Origin: Crossiella sp. CA-258035
GTDB taxonomy: Bacteria; Actinomycetota; Actinomycetes; Mycobacteriales; Pseudonocardiaceae
Length of the DNA stretch: 64,000 bases
Assembly (NCBI RefSeq): GCF_030064675.1
Contig: NZ_CP116413.1
Location: 1,707,001 to 1,771,000 of the forward strand
Direction of reading: 5' to 3'
Below the pieces are notes generated by a model that was not told the origin of the DNA, ran no database searches, and was given only the letters and a program-made list of their open reading frames with translations. Each line of letters starts with the position of its first letter. Positions within the stretch are counted from its first letter, which is position 1. Shown here piece by piece: positions 33,722 to 43,019 of the stretch. A program made the position numbers and the translations under genes.

Positions 33722-34327
33722 ATGAACGACCTCCCCGAGATGCGGGTCAGCGACGCCGAACGCGACCTGATCGCCCAGCGGCTCAACCTCGCTGTGGGTG
33801 AGGGGCGACTCACCCTGACCGAGTACAACGAGCGGGTCGGCCAGGCCTACGCCGCGGTGACCCGTGGCGAGCTGGACCGCGTGGTCGCCGACCTGCCGAT
33901 GACCACCGCCTCCGCGCCGAGCCCGGTGCCGGTGCGGCCCAGCCCGGTGGGGGAGAAGACCAAGTGGGTCGTGTCCTTCATGTCCGGCGCGGTGCGCAAG
34001 GGGCGCTGGCGGGTCACCCGCAGGACCGCGGCCATCGCGGTCATGGGCGGCACCGAGATCGACCTGCGCCGGGCGGAGTTCAGCGCGCCGGAGATCACCG
34101 TGGTCGCGGTGGCCGTGATGGGCGGGGTGGAGATCACCGTGCCGCCAGGGGTGCGGGTGGAGGTCGGCGGGTTCAGCTTCATGGGCGGCAAGGAGGTCAA
34201 GGTCGACGACGAGGACCTGCCGCTGAACGCGCCCGTGGTGCACGTCAAGGGCTTCGCCCTGATGGGCGGCATCGACATCCGCACCAAGCCGGTGCGCAGG
34301 TCGGTCACCCGCGGGGACGACGACTGA
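33722..34327 (+). CDS. DUF1707 and LiaF-like (cell-wall-active antibiotics response) domain protein
   Basis: A 201-residue protein. Residues 6-60 (MRVSDAERDLIAQRLNLAVG; LTLTEYNERVGQAYAAVTRG) are a DUF1707 domain, found at the N-terminus of many actinobacterial membrane or envelope proteins. Residues about 95-190 hold repeated VMGG/FMGG beta motifs (AIAVMGGTEIDLRRA, AVMGGVEITVPPGVRV, FSFMGGKEVKV), the LiaF/DUF2154 pattern. No membrane helix is seen, so it is probably soluble or peripheral. It overlaps nothing and is followed 1 base later by a small gene. Confidence 0.88.
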   Translation: MNDLPEMRVSDAERDLIAQRLNLAVGEGRLTLTEYNERVGQAYAAVTRGELDRVVADLPMTTASAPSPVPVRPSPVGEKTKWVVSFMSGAVRKGRWRVTRRTAAIAVMGGTEIDLRRAEFSAPEITVVAVAVMGGVEITVPPGVRVEVGGFSFMGGKEVKVDDEDLPLNAPVVHVKGFALMGGIDIRTKPVRRSVTRGDDD

Positions 34328-34328
34328 G

Positions 34329-34694
34329 GTGCCGCTCTCCAGCGAGGTGCGCGACCGCTGCCGCGGCTTCCTGCCCGCGGGCGCCGAGCTGCGCTACCTG
34401 TTCCCCGCGCTCAGCCTGAACCCGGGCATGGCGCCGGTGCTGGTCGCGGTCACCAGCCGCACGGTCACCGTGCTGACGTGCAGCTTCCTCCGGCGGAACC
34501 GGCCGACCGGGGTGCTGGTGCACTACCCGAGGACCATCCAGCTCGGCCCGGTGGACACCAGGACCACGCCGACCATCGAGTTCGGCAACCTGATGCTGGA
34601 GATCGACGACGAGTACATCTCGGTGGTGCGCTGCGCGGACGCCGAGGTGGACGAGCAGTCCTTCCTGCCGCCCGATCCGCTACCGGACCTGTAG
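34329..34694 (+). CDS. Small hypothetical protein, PH-like fold possible
   Basis: A 121-residue protein starting at GTG 34329, one base after the DUF1707 gene stop. Strand-rich sequence (APVLVAVTSRTVTVLTCSFL, VLVHYPRTIQLGPVD, ISVVRCADAEVDEQS) has the look of a bacterial PH-like domain. No signal or membrane segment. The family is not recognised. Likely co-transcribed with the DUF1707 gene. Confidence 0.68.
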   Translation: MPLSSEVRDRCRGFLPAGAELRYLFPALSLNPGMAPVLVAVTSRTVTVLTCSFLRRNRPTGVLVHYPRTIQLGPVDTRTTPTIEFGNLMLEIDDEYISVVRCADAEVDEQSFLPPDPLPDL

Positions 34695-34696
34695 CG

Positions 34697-35815
34697 CTAG
34701 AGCGCCGCCAGCAGCGTCCGCGCGGTATCCGTGCCGTCGTGCGCCGCGGTCCACGCCGCCACGTCCACCTCGACCTCGCCCCGGTGCCAGCGGCGGATGG
34801 CCGCCGCGGTCTCCGCCGGGCCGTTGGCGAGCAGCCACGGACCGGCCGGGTCCACCGCCTCGGCCAGCTGCGGCGGCACCACCGAGGGCAGTCCGTACTC
34901 GGCCGCCTCCAGCATCTTCACGCTGATCCCGGTGCTGGCCCCGAACCTGGGCACCACGACAAGGCCGACCTGCCGGTAGAACTCGGCCTCACTGGCCACC
35001 CGGCCCAGCGCGGTGGTGCGCGGATGTCCTTGGTGCACCTCGGTTCCCGATCCGGCCAGCACGAACTTCACGTCCACCGCCAGCCGGGTCAGCTCCTCGT
35101 GCACCGGGCCCAGCAGGCTGGCCAGCGCGCGCTCGTTGGGCGGCCAGCTGGCCTTGCCGATGAAGCCGACCGCCTGCGCGGCAACCGGATCCGGCACCGG
35201 CCGCACGGTCAGCGGCAGCGGCGTGGCGGGCGCGGCCCAGCGGGTGATGAGCTCCGCGTCGGTGCGGGAGAGGGCGAAGACGTTGCGCGGCAAGCGGAGC
35301 AGCCTGCGTTCGGCCTTCGGCAGGCGCCAGGTCTCACCCAGCAGGCGCAGCGGGCGGGGCGAATGCTCCACCGCGATGGTGCTCTCCACGTTGTGCGCGA
35401 TGTGCGCGGCCACCGGCACCCCGGCCGCCTCGGCCAGCAGCAGGCCCGGCCAGCCGCTGGTGACCACCCGCCGCCCGGCCGCGCGCTCGGCCAGCAGCGC
35501 CGCCGCCCGCCGCCAGCCGGGGAAGGCGGTGAACTTGCGGGACAGGTACGGCTGCTCGGTCACCGCCATGCCCAGCGCGACCCGCAGCAGCTTGGCCCGG
35601 TCGCCGCGGATCTCCAGCGGCACATCGCCGTCGGCGCGGCAGACCACCTCCTGCTCGGCCCACTGGCCGGGCGGGCCGGTCACGCACACCACCTCGACCT
35701 CCACTCCGGCCGCGCGCAGCACCGCGACCAGCCTGCGATCCACCCAGCCGCTGCCGCCGAGCTCGGCCCGGCCGAGCGGGTAGGTGGTCACGAAGCACAC
35801 CCGGGAAGTCGTCAC
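34697..35815 (-). CDS. GT4-type glycosyltransferase
   Basis: A 372-residue GT-B enzyme. VCFVTTYPLGRAELGGSGWV is the N-terminal sugar-acceptor loop. VGFIGKASWPPNERAL, FVLAGSGTEV and FGASTGISVKMLEAAEYGLP are the nucleotide-sugar-binding half, close to the GT4 pattern G-x-K-x-(L/I)E. GTG 35815 overlaps the stop of the upstream WecG/TagA-type gene by four bases, so the two form a minus-strand operon that probably adds later sugars of the same polymer. Confidence 0.88.
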   Translation of the reverse strand: MTTSRVCFVTTYPLGRAELGGSGWVDRRLVAVLRAAGVEVEVVCVTGPPGQWAEQEVVCRADGDVPLEIRGDRAKLLRVALGMAVTEQPYLSRKFTAFPGWRRAAALLAERAAGRRVVTSGWPGLLLAEAAGVPVAAHIAHNVESTIAVEHSPRPLRLLGETWRLPKAERRLLRLPRNVFALSRTDAELITRWAAPATPLPLTVRPVPDPVAAQAVGFIGKASWPPNERALASLLGPVHEELTRLAVDVKFVLAGSGTEVHQGHPRTTALGRVASEAEFYRQVGLVVVPRFGASTGISVKMLEAAEYGLPSVVPPQLAEAVDPAGPWLLANGPAETAAAIRRWHRGEVEVDVAAWTAAHDGTDTARTLLAAL

Positions 35816-36564
35816 GACCCCGATTTGTACCGCTCCAGCAGCACCCGCGCCAGGAACAGCGGGTTGCCCAGCACGTAGCGGGTGAACAGCCTGCGCGGCT
35901 CCAGCGCCAGCCGGTACAGCCACTCGACGCCGGCCTTGCGCATCCAGCCCGGCGCGCGGGAGACCTTGCCCGCGGCGAAGTCCAGGAACGCGCCGACGGC
36001 TACGCCCAGATGCGCGCCGGTATCGGCCAGATGGCGGTCCAGCCACAGCTCCTGTCGCGGATTTCCCATGGCCACCACCAGCATTCGCGCCCCACTGGCC
36101 TTGATCTCGGCGAGCACTTCCCGCTCTTCCGCCGGGGTGAAGAAGCCGTGCCGGGCGCCCGCAACCCGCAGTCCGGGGATCCTGGCAGTGAGGTTTCTCG
36201 CAGCGGTCTCCGCGATGCCCGGTTCGCCGCCGAGGAAGTACACCGGGGCGTCACGCTCCGCCGCCAGCCGCAGGACCTCCGGGGTCAGGTCGGTGCCGTT
36301 GAGGTTGTCCGGAAAGCTTTTTCCTTGCAGTTTCGCGGCGATCGCCAGGCCGGAGCCGTCGTTGAGCACCAGCGCCGCGTCGTGCAGAACGCGCCGGTAG
36401 GCGGGGTGGCGGACGGCCAGGTTGAGCGAGTGCGCGTTGGCGTAGGCGAGCAGGTCGGGGGCGGGCGAGTCGAGCAGCTCACCGACTACGGAGAGCACCT
36501 GTTGCCTGGGCAGGCAAACCACCCGAATGCCGAGCACGGTCACTGTCGGGACGTTCGAGCGCAT
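35812..36564 (-). CDS. WecG/TagA/CpsF-family glycosyltransferase (GT26)
   Basis: A 250-residue enzyme of normal family length. YANAHSLNLAVRHPAYRRVL, LNDGSGLAIAAKLQG (the Asp is the catalytic-loop residue), PVYFLGGEPGIAETAARNL and VVAMGNPRQELWLDRHL are all GT26 signatures. The family adds N-acetylmannosamine(-uronate) or a similar sugar to a polyprenyl-diphosphate-linked first sugar. The C-terminal helical tail (EWLYRLALEPRRLFTRYVLG) binds the membrane. It is divergent from a GNAT gene 42 bases away. Confidence 0.92.
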   Translation of the reverse strand: MRSNVPTVTVLGIRVVCLPRQQVLSVVGELLDSPAPDLLAYANAHSLNLAVRHPAYRRVLHDAALVLNDGSGLAIAAKLQGKSFPDNLNGTDLTPEVLRLAAERDAPVYFLGGEPGIAETAARNLTARIPGLRVAGARHGFFTPAEEREVLAEIKASGARMLVVAMGNPRQELWLDRHLADTGAHLGVAVGAFLDFAAGKVSRAPGWMRKAGVEWLYRLALEPRRLFTRYVLGNPLFLARVLLERYKSGS

Positions 36565-36606
36565 GTCAGTATCTTGCCGTCGATTCGCTTCGAGGAGTGG
36601 GAATTC

Positions 36607-37263
36607 ATGCGCAGCGGCGTTCTCTTGGCCGCGGTGACCCGGCGGTTGCGGCCACACCACCCGGGCTGGCCCGCGGTGCTCGGCCCGGTCCACGCGCACG
36701 GTCGCGCGATCGCGCTGCGCCCGCCGCGTCCCGGTGACGCCGCGGACTGGTGCGCCGCGGTCCGGCACGACCAGCAGTGGCTGGAACCCTGGTGGCCCAC
36801 CAGTTCGGCCGCCTGGGACAGCCGCAGCTGCGCGCAGGTCTGGCGGGACCGCTGTGACAACTTCCTGCGCTCGGCCCGGCGCGGCGGCATGATCCCGATG
36901 GTGGTGCAGGTCGACGGCCGCTTCGCCGGGGAGATGATGCTGGACCGGATCGACCGGGACCAGGGGCTGGCCGAGCTGGGCGGCTGGGTGTACTCGGAGT
37001 TCCACGGCACCGCGGTGGCGGCCACCGCGATGCGCGAGCTGATCCGGCACGGCTTCGGCCCGGTCGGCCTGCGCAGGCTCACCGCGCCGGTCGGGGTGGG
37101 CAACCGGGCCGCGGGCATCCTGGTGGCGCGCAACGGTTTCCGCAAGGAAGGCCTGTTGCGCTCGCACATGCACGTCGGCGGCAAGCTGCTGGACCACCAG
37201 CTGTGGGGCCTGCTGCCGGAGGACGCTGAATGGCTGCGGGGCCCGGCGAATATTGTGGGGTGA
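36607..37263 (+). CDS. RimJ/RimL-type GNAT acetyltransferase
   Basis: A 218-residue N-acetyltransferase. IALRPPRPGDAADWCAAVRH is the typical start of the RimJ/RimL group. FAGEMMLDRIDRDQGLAELG and GWVYSEFHGTAVAATAMREL give the acetyl-CoA region (usually GxGxA; here HGTAVA). LRRLTAPVGVGNRAAGILVA and NGFRKEGLLRSHMHVGG are the C-terminal signature. It might modify an amino sugar, since its stop overlaps the start of an aminotransferase (TGATG). The protein target is not known. Confidence 0.88.
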   Translation: MRSGVLLAAVTRRLRPHHPGWPAVLGPVHAHGRAIALRPPRPGDAADWCAAVRHDQQWLEPWWPTSSAAWDSRSCAQVWRDRCDNFLRSARRGGMIPMVVQVDGRFAGEMMLDRIDRDQGLAELGGWVYSEFHGTAVAATAMRELIRHGFGPVGLRRLTAPVGVGNRAAGILVARNGFRKEGLLRSHMHVGGKLLDHQLWGLLPEDAEWLRGPANIVG

Positions 37264-38594
37264 TGAGCTTCCACCGCTCCGCCGAGCTCCAGGCCAGACT
37301 GCACCAGCTGGTGCCAGGGGGCGCGCACACCTACGCCAGGGGCGCCGACCAGTACCCGGAGTTCATGACCCCGGTGCTGGTCAAGGGCAGCGGGGCCAGG
37401 GTCACCGACGCCGACGGCAACGAGTTCGTCGAGTACGGCATGGGCCTGCGCGCGGTCACCCTCGGCCACGGCTACGCCCCGGTGACCGAGGCGGTGCGCG
37501 CGGTGCTGGCCGACGGCCTCAGCTTCACCCGGCCCACCACCCTGGAGCTGGCCGCGGCCGAGGACTTCCTGGCCACCGTGCCCGGCGCGGACATGGTGAA
37601 GTTCGCCAAGAACGGCTCCGACGTGACCACCGCCGCGGTCCGGCTGGCCCGCGCCGCCACCGGCCGCGACCTGGTCGCCATCTGCGCTGACCAGCCGTTC
37701 TTCTCCACCGACGACTGGTTCATCGGCACCGTGCCGATGTCCGCGGGCATCCCGGAAGCCGTCCGCGCGCTCACCGTGTCCTTCCGCTACAACGACCTGG
37801 ACTCACTGCGGTCCATTGTGGACGTCCATAGTGGACAGATCGCCTGTGTGGTGCTGGAGGCGGGCACCGCGCTGGCCGAACCGGAGCCGGGGTTCCTGGC
37901 AGGCGTGCGGGAGGTCTGCGACCGGCACGGCATCGTGCTGGTCTTCGACGAGATGATCACCGGTTTCCGCTGGGCCGCCGGTGGCGCGCAGTCGGTCTAC
38001 GAGGTGGTGCCGGACCTGTCCTGCTGGGGCAAGGCGATGGGCAACGGCTTCCCGATCGCCGCGCTGGCGGGTAAGCGTGAGCTGATGGAGCTGGGCGGGC
38101 TGGCCACCGGCGCGGACCGGGTGTTCCTGCTCTCCACCACGCACGGCCCGGAGTCGGTTTCGCTGGCCGCCTTCCGCGCGGTGGCCAGGGCCTACCGGGA
38201 GACCGACCCGGTGGCGGTGATGGAACGCCAGGGCGCCGCGCTTGCCATCGCGGTCAACCAGCTGGCCAGGGAGTTCGGTGTGGCGGATGCGGTGGCCGCG
38301 GTGGGCCGCCCGTCCTGCCTGGTGTTCACCACCCGGGACGCCAACGGCAACCCGTCCCAGGCCTACCGAACGCTGTTCCTGCAGGAACTGCTCAGCCGGG
38401 GCGTGCTCGGCCAGTCCTTCGTGATCTCCGCCGCGCACACCGACGCCGACCTCGCGCACACCGTCGAGGCGGTGCGGGGCGCGCTGGGCGTGTACCGCAA
38501 GGCTCTGGAGGCAGGCACCGTCGAGGGCCTGCTCCAGGGCCGTCCGGTGGCCCCGGCGCTACGCAGCCGCGCCGACCCGCGCCGGCTGGGCTGA
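37263..38594 (+). CDS. Class III PLP aminotransferase, HemL-like (glutamate-1-semialdehyde aminomutase family)
   Basis: A 443-residue enzyme. PGGAHTYARGADQYP, DADGNEFVEYGMGLRAVTLG, FAKNGSDVTTAAVRLARAAT, FDEMITGFRW (PLP Asp) and SCWGKAMGNGFPIAALAGKR (PLP Lys) are in class III order. Variants of HemL in sugar loci transfer amino groups to non-haem substrates, and its partner here is a GNAT, so amino-sugar or amino-acid decoration of the polymer is likelier than haem synthesis. Its last 36 bases overlap the 3' end of the convergent acyltransferase gene. Confidence 0.88.
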   Translation: MSFHRSAELQARLHQLVPGGAHTYARGADQYPEFMTPVLVKGSGARVTDADGNEFVEYGMGLRAVTLGHGYAPVTEAVRAVLADGLSFTRPTTLELAAAEDFLATVPGADMVKFAKNGSDVTTAAVRLARAATGRDLVAICADQPFFSTDDWFIGTVPMSAGIPEAVRALTVSFRYNDLDSLRSIVDVHSGQIACVVLEAGTALAEPEPGFLAGVREVCDRHGIVLVFDEMITGFRWAAGGAQSVYEVVPDLSCWGKAMGNGFPIAALAGKRELMELGGLATGADRVFLLSTTHGPESVSLAAFRAVARAYRETDPVAVMERQGAALAIAVNQLAREFGVADAVAAVGRPSCLVFTTRDANGNPSQAYRTLFLQELLSRGVLGQSFVISAAHTDADLAHTVEAVRGALGVYRKALEAGTVEGLLQGRPVAPALRSRADPRRLG

Positions 38595-39905
38595 CCCGCC
38601 GACCCGCTCGGCCCGGCGCAGCAGGACCGCTCCCACCCCCAGTGCGAGCACCCCGCGCCACGCCCCCGCCGCGTCCGGCCCCGCCAGGTCCAGGCCGTGG
38701 ATGAAGATCTCGTGCAGCCCGAAGGCCGCGCCGGCCGTGCCCAGCACCACCAGCGGCGCGGACACCGGCCCGCCGCGCCGGGTCTCCCGCTCGCCGGTCT
38801 CGAAGTGCCGCAACCACTTCACCAGCGCGAGCAGCACCAGCCCGCAGACCAGCAGCCACATCGGCCGGGAGGACCACCAGGCCGCGCCAGGCGCGGGCAG
38901 CAGCAGCTCCGGCGCGAGCAGGCAGGCCCCGGCCACAACCAGCGCCGCCGGGATGTGCCACAGGTACACCGTCATCAGCCCGGAGTTCCCGCGCAGCAGC
39001 ACCTTCCTGGTCCGCGCGCCGTCCAGCCTGCGCTCCAGCCATGGGGTGGCCAGCGCGAGCAGCGCCACCTGCGCGATGCCCAGCAGCACGATCAGCAGCG
39101 TGGGCGGGGCCAGGTTGGACACCGGCACGTCCGGCAGCCCGATCGGCGCGGGCGGGTACGGCCCGAACACGATCAGCCCGAGGATCCCGGCCGCCGCGGT
39201 GCCCGCGATGCCGAGCAGCCCCCGCCTGCCCAGCCCGGAGAGTCCGCCGCGGGCCAGCACGATGCCCAGCTGGTGCACGGTCAGCCAGACCAGCACCAGG
39301 CTCACGTCACCGAGCAGGTTCGCCTGCCCGTGCAGGCCCACGGTGGCGAACCGGTAGGCGTCCACCCCGGCCACCGCCGCGGTCAGCACCGCGGGCACGG
39401 CCAGCCCGAACCGGTCGTGCAGCCGCACCATCAGCGGCGCCAGCGCGACCACCACCAGGTAGACCGCGAGGAACCACAGCGGGTTCGCCGCCTGGTCGCC
39501 CACGATCGCGATCGCGGGCATGCCGAGCAGCGAACCCGCGGTGGCCAGCGCCGCGCAGATGCCGACCAGTGGCAGGGTCGGCACCACCAGGCGCCGGGCC
39601 CGGCGGGCCAGGAACGTCACCGCGGACTGCCCCTTGAGGGCCGTCGCGTCCACCCCCGCGGTGTTGACGAAGCCACCCGCGATGAACACCAGCGGCATCA
39701 CCTGCAGGAACCAGGTCACCACCCAGGTCACCGGGCCGGAGAAGGCGATGCCCGCCTTCACCGCGCCGTTGGTGACGGTGATCACCGGGCTGAGCCAGTG
39801 CAGGAAGACGACCATCCCCACCGCGACCAGCCGGACCAGGTCGACCACCGTGTTCCGGTTGCCGGTGCCGATCGGCGCCGCGTCGCGGACCCCCATGCTG
39901 TTCAT
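38559..39905 (-). CDS. Membrane acyltransferase (acyltransferase 3 family)
   Basis: A 448-residue protein with about ten to twelve helices. VVDLVRLVAVGMVVFLHWLS carries the first-helix R and His of acyltransferase 3 proteins. FIAGGFVNTAGVDA and FLARRARRLVVPTLPLV follow the family order. It should O-acetylate or otherwise acylate an extracellular sugar or peptidoglycan. It lies just beyond the polysaccharide genes and converges on the aminotransferase gene. Confidence 0.88.
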   Translation of the reverse strand: MNSMGVRDAAPIGTGNRNTVVDLVRLVAVGMVVFLHWLSPVITVTNGAVKAGIAFSGPVTWVVTWFLQVMPLVFIAGGFVNTAGVDATALKGQSAVTFLARRARRLVVPTLPLVGICAALATAGSLLGMPAIAIVGDQAANPLWFLAVYLVVVALAPLMVRLHDRFGLAVPAVLTAAVAGVDAYRFATVGLHGQANLLGDVSLVLVWLTVHQLGIVLARGGLSGLGRRGLLGIAGTAAAGILGLIVFGPYPPAPIGLPDVPVSNLAPPTLLIVLLGIAQVALLALATPWLERRLDGARTRKVLLRGNSGLMTVYLWHIPAALVVAGACLLAPELLLPAPGAAWWSSRPMWLLVCGLVLLALVKWLRHFETGERETRRGGPVSAPLVVLGTAGAAFGLHEIFIHGLDLAGPDAAGAWRGVLALGVGAVLLRRAERVGGSAQPARVGAAA

Positions 39906-40042
39906 GGGAAAGAGCCTCGCGGGCGGGGCCCGCCGGAACCATGGGGTGGACTCCCGAGTCGTCTCAGGGGTGGCTCCCCCGGAGGTAGGGGGGCTGACAC
40001 CACCTTTGGTCGGTGACCGGCCCGCCGCTACGGTGGCAGGCG

Positions 40043-40885
40043 ATGAGCCAGCCGCAGCCCGAACAGCCGGACCCCGCCGCCCAGCACGCCCAGCCCGCGG
40101 GCGCGCAGCCCGAGAACGCCCAGCCCCCGGGCGACCAGCCCGCCAAGCGCCCCGGCTGGCAGCTCGCCCTGCCCGCCGTCGTCGTGGTGATCGGCGTGCT
40201 GCTGGCCTACCTGGCCCTGGGCCGCACCGGCGACACCCCGCCCGCGGACCCGCCGGCCGCGCAGGACACCGCCGCCCAGAGCACCACCGCCCAGCGGCCG
40301 AACCAGAGCGAGATCGACGCGGCGGCCAAGGAGCTGGACACCAAGTTCACCCGCCGCCGCGAGGGCGACCCCTACGCCAAGGGCCGGGTGGACGCGCCGG
40401 TGGTGCTGGTGGAGTACGCCGACTACCGCTGCCCGTACTGCGCCAAGTTCAGCACCGACACCCGCCCCGAACTGGTCCGCCGCTTCGTGGAGCAGGGCAT
40501 CCTGCGGATCGAGTGGCGGGACCTGCCGCTGTTCGGCGAGCAGTCCGAGGCCGCCGCGCTGGCCGCCCGCGCCGCGGGCAGGCAGGGCAAGTTCTGGCCG
40601 TTCCACGAGCTGGCCTTCGCCGAGGCCCCGCGCTCGGGGCACGGCGAGTTCGGCCCGGACCGGCTGCGCGACCTGGCCCGCCGCTCCGGCGTGGCGGACC
40701 TGGCCAAGTTCGAGCGCGATATGACCGACCCCGCGCTGCGCGAGGAGGTCAGGGTCGACGCGGCCGAGGGCCAGGAGATGGGCCTGACCAGCACCCCGGC
40801 CTTCCTGATCAACGGCAGGGCCGTGGTCGGCGCGCAGCCGCTGGAGACCTTCACCAAGCTGATCGAGCAGGCCGCCCGCAAGTGA
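40043..40885 (+). CDS. Membrane-anchored DsbA-like thiol oxidoreductase
   Basis: A 280-residue protein. A Pro/Gln-rich cytoplasmic start (about 1-36) leads into one helix (LALPAVVVVIGVLLAYLAL) and an outer thioredoxin fold. VLVEYADYRCPYCAKFSTDT holds the CPYC active site, and GLTSTPAFLINGRAVVGAQP holds the cis-Pro loop. This is the DsbA/DsbG-like (thioredoxin_4) family for disulfide formation outside the cell. It overlaps the downstream CcdA-like gene by four bases (GTGA). Confidence 0.92.
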   Translation: MSQPQPEQPDPAAQHAQPAGAQPENAQPPGDQPAKRPGWQLALPAVVVVIGVLLAYLALGRTGDTPPADPPAAQDTAAQSTTAQRPNQSEIDAAAKELDTKFTRRREGDPYAKGRVDAPVVLVEYADYRCPYCAKFSTDTRPELVRRFVEQGILRIEWRDLPLFGEQSEAAALAARAAGRQGKFWPFHELAFAEAPRSGHGEFGPDRLRDLARRSGVADLAKFERDMTDPALREEVRVDAAEGQEMGLTSTPAFLINGRAVVGAQPLETFTKLIEQAARK

Positions 40886-41697
40886 GCGGGCAGCTCGGCT
40901 ACCTCGGCGCGCTGCTCGGCGGCGCGCTCGCGCTGGCCAGTCCCTGCTCGGCGCTGCTGCTGCCCGCCTTCTTCGCCTACGCCTTCGGCCACCCGGCCCG
41001 GCTGCTGGCCCGCACCGGCGTGTTCTACCTCGGCCTGGCCACCACGCTGGTGCCGCTGGGCGCGGCCGCGGCCAGTCTGGGCGGGCTGCTCACCGCGCAC
41101 CGCCAGACGGTGATCGGTGTGGCCGCGGTGCTGCTGATCGCCTTCGGCACGGCCCAGCTGTTCGGCCGCGGCTTCGGGTCAGGGCTGTCCCAGCGCTTCG
41201 CGGCCACCACCCGGATCTCCTCGGCCGTCTCGGTGTACGTGCTGGGCGCCACCTACGGCCTGGCCGGGTTCTGCTCCGGCCCGATCCTCGGCGGCGTGCT
41301 CACCGTGGCCGCCGCCGGCGGCGATCCCGGCTACGGCGCGGCCCTGCTCGCGGTCTACGGCCTCGGCATGGTGCTGCCGCTGTTCGTGCTGGCCATGCTG
41401 TGGGACCGGCTGAAGCTGGGCGAGCGGAGCTGGCTGCGCGGCCGAGAGGTCAGCCTGGGCCGCCTGCGCCTGCACTCGACGAACCTGGTGGCCGGGCTGC
41501 TGTTCATCGGCATCGGCGTGCTGTTCCTGGTCACCGACGGCACCGCGGCACTGCCGGGGATCGTCAGCGTGGACACCGAGTCCGCACTGGCCGAGCGCGC
41601 GGGCGAGCTGGCCGCGGGCGTGCCGGACCTGGTCGTCCTGCTCCCGGTACTCGCCGTGGCCAGCACCATGTTGGTCTGGCGGCTGCGCAAGGGTTAG
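40882..41697 (+). CDS. CcdA/DsbD-like transmembrane electron carrier
   Basis: A 271-residue protein with six to seven helices. ALASPCSALLLPAFFAYAFG in helix 1 and YGLAGFCSGPILGGVLTVAA in a later helix carry the two membrane cysteines of CcdA-type proteins, with the usual adjacent prolines. It would move electrons from cytoplasmic thioredoxin to the outer thioredoxin-fold partner, here the DsbA-like protein encoded upstream. The 3' end overlaps the convergent gene by four bases. Confidence 0.88.
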   Translation: MSGQLGYLGALLGGALALASPCSALLLPAFFAYAFGHPARLLARTGVFYLGLATTLVPLGAAAASLGGLLTAHRQTVIGVAAVLLIAFGTAQLFGRGFGSGLSQRFAATTRISSAVSVYVLGATYGLAGFCSGPILGGVLTVAAAGGDPGYGAALLAVYGLGMVLPLFVLAMLWDRLKLGERSWLRGREVSLGRLRLHSTNLVAGLLFIGIGVLFLVTDGTAALPGIVSVDTESALAERAGELAAGVPDLVVLLPVLAVASTMLVWRLRKG

Positions 41698-43019
41698 CCG
41701 GGCAGCGGCAGCCGCAGCGCGCGTTCCGCGATGCCCTGCAGCACCACATCGGTCGGCTTGGTCTCCTGACCCACCCACACCGCGCGCACGATCCGCACCC
41801 GGGAACCGTCCCGCGAGGTCGAGGACACCGCCTGCGCGAACGAGCTGGGCCCGCCCGGCCAGCTGCGGCCCTCGCGCAGCAGCTCGGTCACCCCGCCGCT
41901 CTGCTCGTCGTCGGCCAGCGCCTGGAACCGCTCGGCCTGCACCGCGTCGGCGAAGCTGACCACCACCACCGACACCGCGGCCTTGCGCTCCTCGTTGACC
42001 TCGAACAGGCTGCGCACCAGCGCGGTGCACGGGTTCTCCCGCAGCCACTGCTGCACCTGGCCGAAGGCCCTCGGCCCGCAGTCGGTCTCCCGCGACGAGC
42101 CGCGCGGCACGAAGTCCAGGCCGTCCACAGTGGACTCGGGCGGTTCCGGGCTGTGCAGCGCGGAGACCGCGCCGCTGCCGTTGGACTCCGGGGCCTCGCT
42201 GCCACAGGAGCGGGCCACCGCGGCGATCAGCAGCACCAGGGCCAGCGCGGCCACGGCCAGGCCGGCGATCGGCAGCCACGGCGGGCGCTTGGCCTTGGGC
42301 TTCGGCGCGGCCGGGCGCGGGGGAGCGGGGCGGCCGTCGGCGGTGAAGCGGGGGATGAGCATGGTGCTGGCGCTGGCCAGGTCCGGACTCACCGAGTCGG
42401 CGAAGCCCTCCGCGACCAGCTCACCGGCGGTCAGCGTGGCGGTCCGCCGGTCCACACTGGACAGCAGCCGCCTGGCCGCCTCCGCGGTGCACGGGCGCTC
42501 GTAGGTGGACAGCTCCTTCACCGCGGCCAGCAGCGCGGTCGGCGCCGGGTGCAGCACCCTGATGCCGCGGTGCAGGTCGCCGGTGGGCTGCAACACCTGG
42601 GCCACGTACGGGCCGACCGCGACCACGGTGGAGACGGGTAACGGCTCGATCCGCTCCGCCTGCAACCGCTGGGTCAGCGCGGAGGCCGCGGACAGCGCCT
42701 CCACCGCCGGGTTGAGCAGTCCGTCGTCCCTGATCAGCGGCCAGCCGTCGACCTTCCACTGCCCCTGCAACGGGGCTTCCAGCTTCATCGCGGGGCCGGG
42801 CAGGTCCACCCCGACCACCACGATCACCCCGCGCGGCAGCACGATCACCGCGTCCAGCGGCCGCAGGCTGCCCGGCGGCGTGCAGTCCAGCAGCGCGACC
42901 CCGCCGGCCAGGTCGGTGCCCACGCCCCAGGTCGACAGCGCCGCGCGCAGGTCGGCCTCGACCCCGTCCACCCGGGCTGACGGGTCGTCACCGAGCCGCA
43001 CCAACCGCACGCTGACCAC
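41694..43019 (-). CDS. Membrane protein with degenerate NERD-like N-terminal domain
   Basis: A 441-residue protein. Residues about 50-130 (PLDAVIVLPRGVIVVVGVDL, GQWKVDGWPLI, LLNPAVEALSAASALTQRLQ) follow the order of a nuclease-related NERD domain, but the E-x-K strand is GVDL, so no nuclease activity is expected. A Pro/Lys-rich linker precedes one helix (LPIAGLAVAALALVLLIAAV); the C-terminal 170 residues are outside and hold cysteines (CGSEA, TDCGPRA, NPCTALV). Function unknown. GTG 43019 is the first start. Confidence 0.7.
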   Translation of the reverse strand: MVSVRLVRLGDDPSARVDGVEADLRAALSTWGVGTDLAGGVALLDCTPPGSLRPLDAVIVLPRGVIVVVGVDLPGPAMKLEAPLQGQWKVDGWPLIRDDGLLNPAVEALSAASALTQRLQAERIEPLPVSTVVAVGPYVAQVLQPTGDLHRGIRVLHPAPTALLAAVKELSTYERPCTAEAARRLLSSVDRRTATLTAGELVAEGFADSVSPDLASASTMLIPRFTADGRPAPPRPAAPKPKAKRPPWLPIAGLAVAALALVLLIAAVARSCGSEAPESNGSGAVSALHSPEPPESTVDGLDFVPRGSSRETDCGPRAFGQVQQWLRENPCTALVRSLFEVNEERKAAVSVVVVSFADAVQAERFQALADDEQSGGVTELLREGRSWPGGPSSFAQAVSSTSRDGSRVRIVRAVWVGQETKPTDVVLQGIAERALRLPLPG

